From NCBI RefSeq assembly GCF_042666615.1, contig NZ_JBHTDD010000005.1, positions 1 to 64,000 on the forward strand: a stretch of DNA of 64,000 nucleotides. Direction: 5' to 3'. The stretch comes from KBS50 sp042666615. GTDB lineage: Bacteria; Actinomycetota; Actinomycetes; Mycobacteriales; Micromonosporaceae. Made by a program: the position numbers and the translations under genes. Positions 50,721-58,215 of this stretch are shown one piece after another (position 1 is the first letter of the stretch; every line of letters starts with the position of its first letter). Under the pieces are notes generated by a model. The model saw nothing but the letters and a program-made list of their open reading frames with translations, ran no database searches and had not been told where the DNA came from.

Positions 50721-50780
50721 GTTGATCAAGAGGTCCGCGTCAGTTCTTCGCCGGGATCTGACGCGAACCTCTTGATCAAC
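50721..50780. terminator. Long GATC-based hairpin after the second DUF6458 gene
   Basis: GTTGATCAAGAGGT (50721-50734) and its exact reverse complement (50767-50780), with CGCGTCAG/CTGACGCG (50736-50743 with 50758-50765) beyond one mismatch, give a 22-bp paired stem and a 14-nt loop. It sits between convergent genes. Confidence 0.88.
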
Positions 50781-50826
50781 GCGGCTGGATCAACGCGGCT
50801 GGATCAACGCGGCTGGATCAACGCGG
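50775..50826. repeat. 14-bp tandem repeat
   Basis: The unit ATCAACGCGGCTGG repeats at 50775, 50789 and 50803, with a fourth partial copy to about 50826. The first copy overlaps the right arm of the preceding hairpin, so it may have grown from that sequence. Confidence 0.88.
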
Positions 50827-50865
50827 CGAGCCAGCACGGCGAGATAGGGCCTGGGTGGTGCGGGG

Positions 50866-51549
50866 TCAGGAGAACAACGCGAAGTAGATGGCGATGTGGT
50901 GGCAGATCGCCGCCACCAGCGTGCAGGCGTGGAAAAACTCGTGGTGGCCGAAGACACTCGGCCACGGGTTCGGCCTGCGGAGCGCGTAGAACACGGCGCC
51001 CACGCTGTAGGCCAGGCCGCCGACGATCAGCAGGACGAGGGCAGCCACTCCGCCGTTGCGCAGGATGTCGGGCAGCACGGCCACCGCGACCCAGCCGAGA
51101 GCGATGTAGAGCGGCGCCGAGGCCCAGCGTGGCGCGTGCGGCCAGATCAGCTTGACCGCCACCCCCGCCAGGGCACCCGCCCACACCGCCCCGAGCAGGA
51201 TCAACCCGCCGCGTCCCGGCAGCAGGAGCAGACAGAACGGAGTGTAAGTGCCGGCGATGAAGACGAAAATCATCGAATGGTCGAGCCGGCGCATGACCTG
51301 GTAGCCGCGTTCCGACCAGACCCGCCGGTGGTAGAGCGCACTGGTGCCGAACAATCCACACACGGTGAGGCTGTAGACCACGCAACTGACCAGAGGCGTC
51401 CAGCCGGGTCGGCTGGCGGCCAGCGCGCACAGGACCAGGCCGCAGGCGATGGCCACGAAGAAGGCGTACGTGTGCAGCCAGCCGCGCAGGCGCGGCTTGC
51501 CGATGTCGATCGGCTTGAGGCGCGTGGAGGTCGGATGCGCTGAGGTCAC
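50866..51549 (-). CDS. Hemolysin III/PAQR-family membrane protein
   Basis: A 227-residue integral membrane protein with seven helices of the PAQR/hemolysin III family. Typical motifs are LRGWLHTYAF with the early HTY, SALYHRRVWSERGYQVMRRLDHSMIFVFIAGTYTPFCLLLL (zinc-binding His and Asp), and the final GHHEFFHACTLVAAICHHIAIYF with the other His residues. Its role in bacteria (for example YqfA) concerns membrane lipid balance. It starts at ATG 51549. It is divergent from pxpA at 51668. Confidence 0.9.
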   Translation of the reverse strand: MTSAHPTSTRLKPIDIGKPRLRGWLHTYAFFVAIACGLVLCALAASRPGWTPLVSCVVYSLTVCGLFGTSALYHRRVWSERGYQVMRRLDHSMIFVFIAGTYTPFCLLLLPGRGGLILLGAVWAGALAGVAVKLIWPHAPRWASAPLYIALGWVAVAVLPDILRNGGVAALVLLIVGGLAYSVGAVFYALRRPNPWPSVFGHHEFFHACTLVAAICHHIAIYFALFS

Positions 51550-51667
51550 GTCGCCAGGTTACGGCACCGTAGGTTACCTGGCAGTAGTGTGGTTCGTCAT
51601 AGCGCGGAGCCACCGCGGACGGTTTCAGGCCCGGGTCGACCAGTGGGGAGGACTACCGTTCGACAGC

Positions 51668-52417
51668 ATGGACCTCAACGCGGACCTCGGTGAAGGCTTC
51701 GGCACCTGGCGGCTGGGCGACGACGACGCCCTGCTGGAGGTCGTCACCTCGGCGAACGTCGCCTGCGGCTTCCACGCCGGCGACGCGGGGACGATGCGGC
51801 ACGTGTGCGCCGGAGCCGCCGAACGCGGCGTCACCGTCGGCGCCCAGGTGGGTTACCGCGACCTCGCCGGGTTCGGCCGGCGGCGGATCGAGTACGCCTT
51901 CGCGGAGCTACGTGACGAGATCGTCTACCAGGTCGGCGCGCTCGCCGCGTTCTGCCGGTTGGCCGGCACCCGGATCGGCTATGTGAAGCCACACGGTGCG
52001 CTCTACACCACGGCCGCCGTCGAGGAGTCGCAGGCGGCGGCCGTCGTGGCGGCGATCTCCGCGTACGACTCGAAGCTGCCCGTGCTGTGCGCGCCCGGCT
52101 CGGTCCTCGCCCAGCTCGCCACCGGCGCGGGCCTGCGGGTGGTGGCGGAGGGCTTCGCCGATCGGGGCTACCGGCCGGACGGCACGCTGGTGCCGCGAGG
52201 CGCGCCCGGGGCGCTGATCACCGACGTCGACGAGGTGGTGGCGCGAGCGGTACGGATGGCGCGGGACCACACCCTGGTCGCGATCGACGGTGCGGTGCTG
52301 CCGGCACCGGTGGAGTCGATCTGCGTTCACGGCGACACTCCGGGGGCCGTCGAACTGGCCGGCCGGATCCGGGTGGCGCTCGCCGACGCCGGGCTCGCAC
52401 TCGCGCCGTTCGCCTGA
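51668..52417 (+). CDS. pxpA: 5-oxoprolinase subunit A (LamB/YcsF family)
   Basis: One of three subunits of bacterial 5-oxoprolinase, which hydrolyses 5-oxoproline (pyroglutamate) to glutamate using ATP. The 249-residue protein starts MDLNADLGEGFGTWRLGDDDALL and contains TSANVACGFHAGDAGTMRHV (about 27-46), IGYVKPHGALYTTA, AEGFADRGYRPDGTLVPRGAPGALI and SICVHGDTPGAVELA, all diagnostic. ATG 51668 opens the conserved sequence. PxpB and PxpC are normally adjacent but are not seen here, so the complete enzyme would need subunits encoded elsewhere. Confidence 0.92.
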   Translation: MDLNADLGEGFGTWRLGDDDALLEVVTSANVACGFHAGDAGTMRHVCAGAAERGVTVGAQVGYRDLAGFGRRRIEYAFAELRDEIVYQVGALAAFCRLAGTRIGYVKPHGALYTTAAVEESQAAAVVAAISAYDSKLPVLCAPGSVLAQLATGAGLRVVAEGFADRGYRPDGTLVPRGAPGALITDVDEVVARAVRMARDHTLVAIDGAVLPAPVESICVHGDTPGAVELAGRIRVALADAGLALAPFA

Positions 52418-52535
52418 CCGGACGAATCCGCATGGATCCTCTATGGCCGGTGCATCGGCTCCCGATCGCGTCGCGCCGGTAGAAGGGACGGACCAGATCT
52501 GCCGTCCGAAGCGATCATCGACCGGGCGTCGGTGC

Positions 52536-54374
52536 CTACTCGGCGTCCAGTCCGCGCAGGACCAGGGGAAGCCGGGTGGCGCCGGCGGGTCCGACCCGGA
52601 CCGGCACACCCCAGTCCTGCCGGGTGAGATGGCAGGCCGCGTGCTCGGCCTCCGCGTCACACGTCGCCGCCTGCGCCACCACCTGAAGCACGCCGTTCGG
52701 TACCTCGGGGTTGATCGTCAGCCGGCGGGACAGCTCGGTGGTCGTGCCGGCGCCGTCCAGCAGCAGGTCAGCGGGTGTTGCCGAGACGACGAGCCGGGTG
52801 GCCGGCCCGAAGCTCTCGTCGAGCTTCTGCCCAGCGGCAGGGCTGAACACCACCACCAGTTCCACCTCGCCACCGGCCACCTCGGTCGGCGGTCGCTCGC
52901 TGCGGTGCCGGATCCCGTCCACCATCGCGCCCGCGGCGGCCAGGGCGCCCGGAGCCAGCCGGCTCAACCGGTGCGCGGCCGACTCCACCACCAGCACCCC
53001 GCCGTCTCCGGTGACGATCAGGTCGCTCGGCTCCGCGAGATCGGTGGCCACCGTGGCGACAGTGCCGCCGGCCGGGTCGAATCGGCGGACCGCGCCGTTG
53101 TACGTGTCCGCGACCAGCACCGAACCGTCCGGCATGGCCGCGACTCCGAGCGGGTGCTGGAACAACGCCTGGTCCGCCGGCCCGTCAACGTGGCCGAAGT
53201 CGAACAGGCCCTGCCCGACGACAGTGGTCAACACGCCGTCCTCGACGTATCGCAGTGCGCTGGTCTCGCTGTCGGCGATCCACAGTCTCCGGCCGTCGGC
53301 CGAGGTGGCCAGGCCGGAAGGCTGTGCCATCCAGACATCCGGCAGCGGGCCGTCCCGCAAGGCCTCCACGGTCGTGCCCGCGTACACGCCGGTCGTCCGC
53401 TTCACCGGATCGAACCACCACAACTGGTGGATCCCCGCCATCGCCACCACGACCTTGCCGTCGAACCAGGCCAGATCCCACGGCGAGGAAAGATCGCTGG
53501 AGAGCGCGTCATGGGCATGGTCGTCCACCGTGGACCGCCACTGCCGACCCGTGCCGGCCACGGTGGTCACCTCACCCGTGCCCAGGCGTACGCCGCGCAG
53601 CAGGTGATTGACGGTGTCGGCGACCAGCAGGTCGTATCCGGAGATCTCCGCCACGTGCGCGGGCAGGACACAGAGCCCCTGCGGTTCGGCGAAGCTGGCG
53701 GTGTCCGGCCCGCCGTCGGCGCGACCGCGCTCGCCAGACCCGATCCGGCGCAGCACCGTCTCACCGTCGGCGGCCAACTCGACGAGCGAATGCCGGGCGG
53801 AGTCCGAGACGAGCAGGTTGCCGGAGTCGAGCTGGACGGCCTTGCCGGGGAAGCGCAACGCGGTCGACGACTCGGCGGGCGGCACGTACGGACCGTCTCC
53901 GCGGCGCAGCGTGCCCTTGGCCTCGTGCGTCGCGATCAGCTCGTCGATCAGTCGGGTCAGCCCTTCGGCGTGACCCTCACCGGCCATGGTGGCCACCACG
54001 TAGCCCTCCGGGTCGACCACCGACAGCGTCGGCCATGCCTTGGCCGCGTACTGCTGCCAGGTCCCCAGCTCCGGATCGTCGAGCACCGGGTGCGCCACCC
54101 CGTACCGCTCGACGGCGGCGGCGAGGGCGTCCGGGTCCTTCTCGTGTTCGAACTTCGGCGAATGCACCCCGATGACCACCAGCGCGTCACCGTACTTCTC
54201 CTCCAGCGGGCGAAGTTCGTCGAGGACGTGCAGGCAGTTGATGCAGCAGAAGGTCCAAAAGTCGATCACCAGGACGCGGCCGCGTAGGTCGGCCAGGGTC
54301 AGGTTCCGACCACCGGTGTTCAGCCAGGCGCGGCCTCGAAGCTCGGGCGCGCGGACGCGGGGGGTCACACTCAC
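52536..54374 (-). CDS. Thioredoxin-fold protein with NHL-repeat beta-propeller (NHLRC2-like)
   Basis: A 612-residue two-domain protein. The N-terminal thioredoxin-like domain (about 1-155) has C44-I-N-C47 (FWTFCCINCLHVL) as the redox pair and the TlpA-like SVVDPEGYVV. The following NHL-repeat propeller (about 165-480) has blades such as FPGKAVQLDSGNLLVSDSARHSLVELAADG and AMPDGSVLVADTYNGAVRRFDPAGG. A beta-sandwich-like C-terminus (about 490-612) contains several Cys near CDAEAEHAACHL. Human NHLRC2 has the same layout. No signal peptide is seen, so it is probably cytoplasmic. It is the last gene before the divergent pxpA; the GATC-based hairpins are not nearby. Confidence 0.9.
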   Translation of the reverse strand: MSVTPRVRAPELRGRAWLNTGGRNLTLADLRGRVLVIDFWTFCCINCLHVLDELRPLEEKYGDALVVIGVHSPKFEHEKDPDALAAAVERYGVAHPVLDDPELGTWQQYAAKAWPTLSVVDPEGYVVATMAGEGHAEGLTRLIDELIATHEAKGTLRRGDGPYVPPAESSTALRFPGKAVQLDSGNLLVSDSARHSLVELAADGETVLRRIGSGERGRADGGPDTASFAEPQGLCVLPAHVAEISGYDLLVADTVNHLLRGVRLGTGEVTTVAGTGRQWRSTVDDHAHDALSSDLSSPWDLAWFDGKVVVAMAGIHQLWWFDPVKRTTGVYAGTTVEALRDGPLPDVWMAQPSGLATSADGRRLWIADSETSALRYVEDGVLTTVVGQGLFDFGHVDGPADQALFQHPLGVAAMPDGSVLVADTYNGAVRRFDPAGGTVATVATDLAEPSDLIVTGDGGVLVVESAAHRLSRLAPGALAAAGAMVDGIRHRSERPPTEVAGGEVELVVVFSPAAGQKLDESFGPATRLVVSATPADLLLDGAGTTTELSRRLTINPEVPNGVLQVVAQAATCDAEAEHAACHLTRQDWGVPVRVGPAGATRLPLVLRGLDAE

Positions 54375-54457
54375 ACCGCAAGCTTGCCATGCTCAGCGGC
54401 TGGGGCACGCGCGACCGGCGCCAGGTCCGGTACGCCGGTCGCGCGTCGCCCGCCGAG

Positions 54458-57400
54458 TCAGCCGGACGCCGGCTCGAGACAGAGCACCTGCCTGTTGCCG
54501 CCCTCTTCCACCGCGATCGACGGCTGCTGCTGGTCGGGACACTGATCGGCGCTCGGCACCTTGGCGGTCACCTTGAACGAACCGGCATCACCGCAGGTGG
54601 CCTGGGCGGCCGTGTTCCCGTCCTGCTTCACACAGTCACCGACGGCCGGCTGGAAGGCCGCGTCGTCGCCGCCGCGCGTGAACAACCACACCGCGCCGAG
54701 CGGGATAAGCAACAACAGCACGGCAGCGGCCAACACCGCGGCGAGTACCCGCCCATTGCGTACGTGTGGAGTCGGTGGTGTCTCCTCATTGGCCGGCTGC
54801 GGCGGCTGGCCCTGGAACGAGTTGAACCGTTCCTGGTCGGGGTCGGTGGCCGGGCCGCCCGCGCCGAAGTCCGGACCCGGGCCGGGCACCACGGCCCGTC
54901 CGGCTCCCGCGCCGGACACCGGGCCCGCACTCATCGGGCCCGCGTTCATCGGGCCCGCGTTCATCGGGCCCGCGTTCATCGGTCCCGGCCCCGGGCCGAA
55001 GGGCGACGCCACCATCGTCTGGTCCGGCCGGCCGGCCGGCCCCTGATCCGGTCGCGGACCGAAAGGCATCGGCGCGGGCGGGCGTCCGTCGGGGCCTGGC
55101 TCGAAGCCGCGGGGTCCGTCGGGGCCTGGCTCGAAGCCGCGCGGTGGGCCCGGCTGGAACCCGCGCGGTCCGTCCGGTTGATCGGGCCTGCCCGGCTGGT
55201 ATTCCTCCGGGCCGCCGCGGTCGTAGGGAATGCGGTCAGGCGGCTCGAACTGGTTCGGTCCCTGCTGGTAGGTGTCGGGACGGCCCTGCTGGTAAGCCTC
55301 GGGCGCGTCCCGCGCGAAGGGGTTCGGATCGTTCTGTTGCTGGTACCCGTCGGGTCCGGATCGGTACGGATCGGAGTCGTCCTGATGGCCGCGATCCCGG
55401 TCATCGTCGACCAGGTCACCGAAGGGCGCCGCCGCGCCGAACGCCGGACTCGCCGCCCGCTCATCCGGCCGCTGGTACGCGTCGGGGGCCTCCGCTCCGC
55501 CCGCATCGGTCCGTCCCGGTCCACCGAAGGTCGCCGGTCGTCCATAGACACCGGAGGCGCGTTGGGCGGGGATCTCGGGTTCGTGGCCGTCCCGTTGCTC
55601 CGCCTGGTCGTACCCGCCTGGCCGATCGCGGTCCGCGGCCTCGTCGGTCGTCGTCCCGCCCTCAGCCGGCCGACCGTACAAGCGGGGTTGCGGCGCCGGA
55701 CCGGTCGGCCGTGCGTAGTCGGTGGGGGGCATGACCCGACTGGCCAGTGGCACGGACGCACTCGCCGAGACGGCGGCGCCGGCCGGGTCGCCGGCAGCCG
55801 GCTCATCGGCCTCCACCATCGACTCGTCCGAGGCCCGGGGCTGCGGTACAGCGGCGGACGCCATGTGCTGACCGGACCCGCCGTATCCGGCTGGCTCATC
55901 GTGCCCGCCGTAGGCACCGCGCTGGCCGTGCTCCTCGTAGCCGGCCGGCCCGCCCTGCTGGCCGTGCTCCTCGTAGCCGGCCGGCCCGCCCTGCTGGCCG
56001 TGCTCCTCGTAGCCGGCCAGCCCGCCCTGCTCGCCGTATCCCGCGTGTTCGTGCTGATCGCGGTATCCGGCGGAGTCGTCGTATCCGGATGGCTGCTCAC
56101 GTCGCCAGCCGTCGCCACCCGGGTCGCTGCCGCGGTCGGTGTCGCCGCGGTGCTGCGGCGGGCCCCAGTTCGGCCCGGCCGCGTGCGGGGGTGACACCGC
56201 CAGGGTGGCACCCGGGACCCGGGTTTCCTGGGGCGGAAGCGGCACGGCGTTGCTGGGCGAAATACCCGGACCGGGAGCGGGCTGGTAGCCGCCCGCTCGG
56301 TCGCCTCCGTCGGGGGCGAACGGGGGCGCGGCGCGACCACTCGGGGCGGAACCGAACGGGCGGCGGCCGGTCGGCAACTCGCCGGAGTCCTGGCTCATCG
56401 CGCCGAAGGCGATGGATTCGGCGCCATCGGACTGGTACAGGTCGTCAGAACGCCGACCACGCTCTCGTTGCGGCAGGCTCGGTGCCGGGCCGGCATCCGG
56501 CTCGGGGGATCCGGCTGGCGAAGCTACGTCGCTCGGACGTCGGTCATTCTCGTCCTGCGGTGGTGTGTTGCGCCGGGCGGTGCCCCACGCCTCATCGGCC
56601 GACCAGGGCTGCGGCGTGCCGCCGAAGCCGTACGCACCCGGCGGATTGGATCCGCTGGCCGGCGGCGTCGCGCGGCCCGTGGGTCCGGCGTCGCTTGTGG
56701 GTGCGGGTCCGTAGGTGCTGGGGGTGGGTCCGGCGTCGCTTGTGGGTCCGGGCGGGATGTCGGCCGTGGCCCACCGGGGCGGCTCGGTCGGCCGTCCCTC
56801 CGACGGGGCCGAGGGTTGCTGCTCCGCCCATCCGGATTGCTGCGGCGCCCAGCCGGCGTCACGATCGTTGTCCGGCGGCGGTTGCCAGGCATTCTCGCCG
56901 CCCGCCGATTGCCCGGGGGACCAGCTGCGACCGTCGCCAGCCTCGCCAGGATTCCGGTCGTCCGCCGCGGGTGGCCGTGCCGGCCAGTCGGCCGGAGCCG
57001 GTGGGCGGGGCTGTGGCCAGCCGGCGTCTCCGGCCCCGTTCCGTGCCGGTGCCGGTGGCCAGTTCACGTCCGCCGCGGGCTGGGCGGACCGGTCGGGAGC
57101 GTCAGGTGCCTGCGGCGCCCACCCGGCGGGTCCGGCGCCGGACGTCGGTCCGACGGTCGGTGGTGCGGCGTGCGGTGGTGCGGTGTGCGGTGGTGCGGTG
57201 TGGAGTGGCGCGCCACTCTGCGGCGCCCAGCCGGCCGGCCCTGGCCGACCGCCGGGTTCGTTATCGTCGCTCCGAGGAGTCGGCGCGGGGATGGTCCAGG
57301 ACACCGACGGCGATCGGTCCCCGGCGTCCTCGGCGACCTCCCAGTTGCCGGTGCCCGGTTGGCCGGAGCGGGGAGCCCAGCCCGGGTCCGCCGAAGCACT

Positions 57401-57520
57401 CTCCGGTACCGGCCGCTGTCCCTGGTACGTCCTGCCCTGGCCACCGTGCGGCGCGGGTCCATTGGCGCCTCGCGCAGCCTCATCCGGCTCGTGACCGGGC
57501 TGCAGGCCCTCGGACGTCAT
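54458..57520 (-). CDS. Giant disordered protein with one membrane helix and a small Cys-containing exodomain
   Basis: A 1020-residue protein. About 915 residues are Pro/Gly/Gln/Asp/Ala/Tyr-rich with no fold I recognise and many short repeats: GYEEHGQQGGPA-type (36-bp DNA units at 55922-56029), MNAGP (15-bp units), and FEPGPDGPRG. One membrane helix lies at about 924-948 (VLAAVLAAAVLLLLIPLGAVWLF). The last 70 residues are outside the membrane with four Cys (963, 976, 994, 1014) in a pattern VGDCVKQ...CGDAG...CPDQQQ...LCLEP that resembles mycobacterial LppU-type proteins. ATG 57520 follows GAAGGAGG. It may be an envelope-spanning scaffold. It is alone on its strand. Confidence 0.8.
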   Translation of the reverse strand: MTSEGLQPGHEPDEAARGANGPAPHGGQGRTYQGQRPVPESASADPGWAPRSGQPGTGNWEVAEDAGDRSPSVSWTIPAPTPRSDDNEPGGRPGPAGWAPQSGAPLHTAPPHTAPPHAAPPTVGPTSGAGPAGWAPQAPDAPDRSAQPAADVNWPPAPARNGAGDAGWPQPRPPAPADWPARPPAADDRNPGEAGDGRSWSPGQSAGGENAWQPPPDNDRDAGWAPQQSGWAEQQPSAPSEGRPTEPPRWATADIPPGPTSDAGPTPSTYGPAPTSDAGPTGRATPPASGSNPPGAYGFGGTPQPWSADEAWGTARRNTPPQDENDRRPSDVASPAGSPEPDAGPAPSLPQRERGRRSDDLYQSDGAESIAFGAMSQDSGELPTGRRPFGSAPSGRAAPPFAPDGGDRAGGYQPAPGPGISPSNAVPLPPQETRVPGATLAVSPPHAAGPNWGPPQHRGDTDRGSDPGGDGWRREQPSGYDDSAGYRDQHEHAGYGEQGGLAGYEEHGQQGGPAGYEEHGQQGGPAGYEEHGQRGAYGGHDEPAGYGGSGQHMASAAVPQPRASDESMVEADEPAAGDPAGAAVSASASVPLASRVMPPTDYARPTGPAPQPRLYGRPAEGGTTTDEAADRDRPGGYDQAEQRDGHEPEIPAQRASGVYGRPATFGGPGRTDAGGAEAPDAYQRPDERAASPAFGAAAPFGDLVDDDRDRGHQDDSDPYRSGPDGYQQQNDPNPFARDAPEAYQQGRPDTYQQGPNQFEPPDRIPYDRGGPEEYQPGRPDQPDGPRGFQPGPPRGFEPGPDGPRGFEPGPDGRPPAPMPFGPRPDQGPAGRPDQTMVASPFGPGPGPMNAGPMNAGPMNAGPMSAGPVSGAGAGRAVVPGPGPDFGAGGPATDPDQERFNSFQGQPPQPANEETPPTPHVRNGRVLAAVLAAAVLLLLIPLGAVWLFTRGGDDAAFQPAVGDCVKQDGNTAAQATCGDAGSFKVTAKVPSADQCPDQQQPSIAVEEGGNRQVLCLEPASG
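54931..54980 (-). repeat. 15-bp tandem repeat in the giant disordered protein
   Basis: Units of 15 bp beginning TCATCGGGCCCGC (54931, 54946, 54961, 54976) encode the pentapeptide GPMNA-type repeat in the disordered region. Confidence 0.82.
55922..56029 (-). repeat. 36-bp tandem repeat in the giant disordered protein
   Basis: Three nearly identical 36-bp units (55922-55957, 55958-55993, 55994-56029) encode a 12-residue repeat containing GGPAGYEEHGQ. Confidence 0.88.
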
Positions 57521-57853
57521 GCGCGCGCCTCCTTCACATGCCGACGCCGGTGCCGCGGGCTCTCCCCGGCAAGTCGCCGACCGCCGACTGCTCCCCCCGC
57601 ACCGTAGCCGGTCTCCCGGCGAGCGGCATCGGGTGGTGTGGCGACGTCGGGTCACACCCCACGTCGGTACGCCGCCACGCCCGCTCGGATGTGGCCGCGC
57701 CAACCGTACCGGGCGGCACGGCATGGCGGAATCCCGGCGGACGGGTGCCCCTGTTGACGCGCCGACACCGGTGGTGCCCGCAAGCCGACGACCCCCGACC
57801 GGCCGGGGCCGATCGGGGGTCGTCGAACTGGAGGAAGTGGAAAGTCTGTCGCG
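57521..57853. other. Intergenic region with no clear gene
   Basis: Between the start of the giant disordered protein and the small gene at 57854. I see the giant protein's ribosome site at the left, and a 13-bp hairpin at 57786-57825. The frames here give Arg/Pro-rich products with no motif. Confidence 0.55.
57786..57825. terminator. Hairpin terminator downstream of the 45-residue gene
   Basis: CGACGACCCCCGA (57786-57798) pairs exactly with TCGGGGGTCGTCG (57813-57825) around a 14-nt loop. It is 28 bp past the stop of the minus-strand small gene. Confidence 0.85.
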
Positions 57854-57991
57854 TCAGCGGAACTGGCGCATCGCGGCCGCCATGATCTCGTCGGCCACCG
57901 CCGGCGAGCTGGTGGAGCGCAGCGCGCGGTTGATGGCGCGGGCGCGGCGGGTGGCGTTCCGGTGACTGCGGATTCGGTTGATCATGCTCAT
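57854..57991 (-). CDS. Small basic protein (45 residues), hypothetical
   Basis: ATG 57991 opens a 45-residue frame, MSMINRIRSHRNATRRARA..., highly basic and mostly helical, with an Ala-rich C-terminus (VADEIMAAAMRQFR). A GGGGG site lies upstream at a normal distance, and a terminator follows, so it looks like a complete single-gene unit. I do not recognise a function; small basic helical proteins of this sort are common in Micromonosporaceae. Confidence 0.6.
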   Translation of the reverse strand: MSMINRIRSHRNATRRARAINRALRSTSSPAVADEIMAAAMRQFR

Positions 57992-58156
57992 CTCAATGTC
58001 CCCCTGGTGGCTATTCGGTTGTGGGCCCGTCTGTGATGTCTCCAGTATGCCGCGACCATCCGATGCCTGCCAACGATTATTAGGTGAGCTGGGACACGAG
58101 CCGAAGAATCTTAGGGAAGGTGCCCATGTTCGCCGAGCATTCTTGGGAAACAAGGT

Positions 58157-58200
58157 AACGGCCGGTGTGCCTGGCGGTAACGCCACGCACACCGGCCGTT
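58157..58200. terminator. Hairpin terminator after the E2 gene
   Basis: AACGGCCGGTGTGC (58157-58170) pairs exactly with GCACACCGGCCGTT (58187-58200) around a 16-nt loop. It lies 15 bp past the stop of the minus-strand E2 gene and presumably ends the 2-oxoacid dehydrogenase operon. Confidence 0.86.
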
Positions 58201-58215
58201 GTGCCGGAGGTCGGA

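Noticed and set aside
30000..52000. A biosynthetic gene cluster or a defence island
   Set aside because: The genes are single units or regulator/target pairs of different families. Only VapBC is a known toxin-antitoxin pair; there are no polyketide, peptide synthetase, restriction or phage genes.
57521..57724. An earlier start (57724) for the giant disordered protein
   Set aside because: The added residues are Arg/Cys/Pro-rich and not similar to the rest; ATG 57520 has a strong ribosome site.
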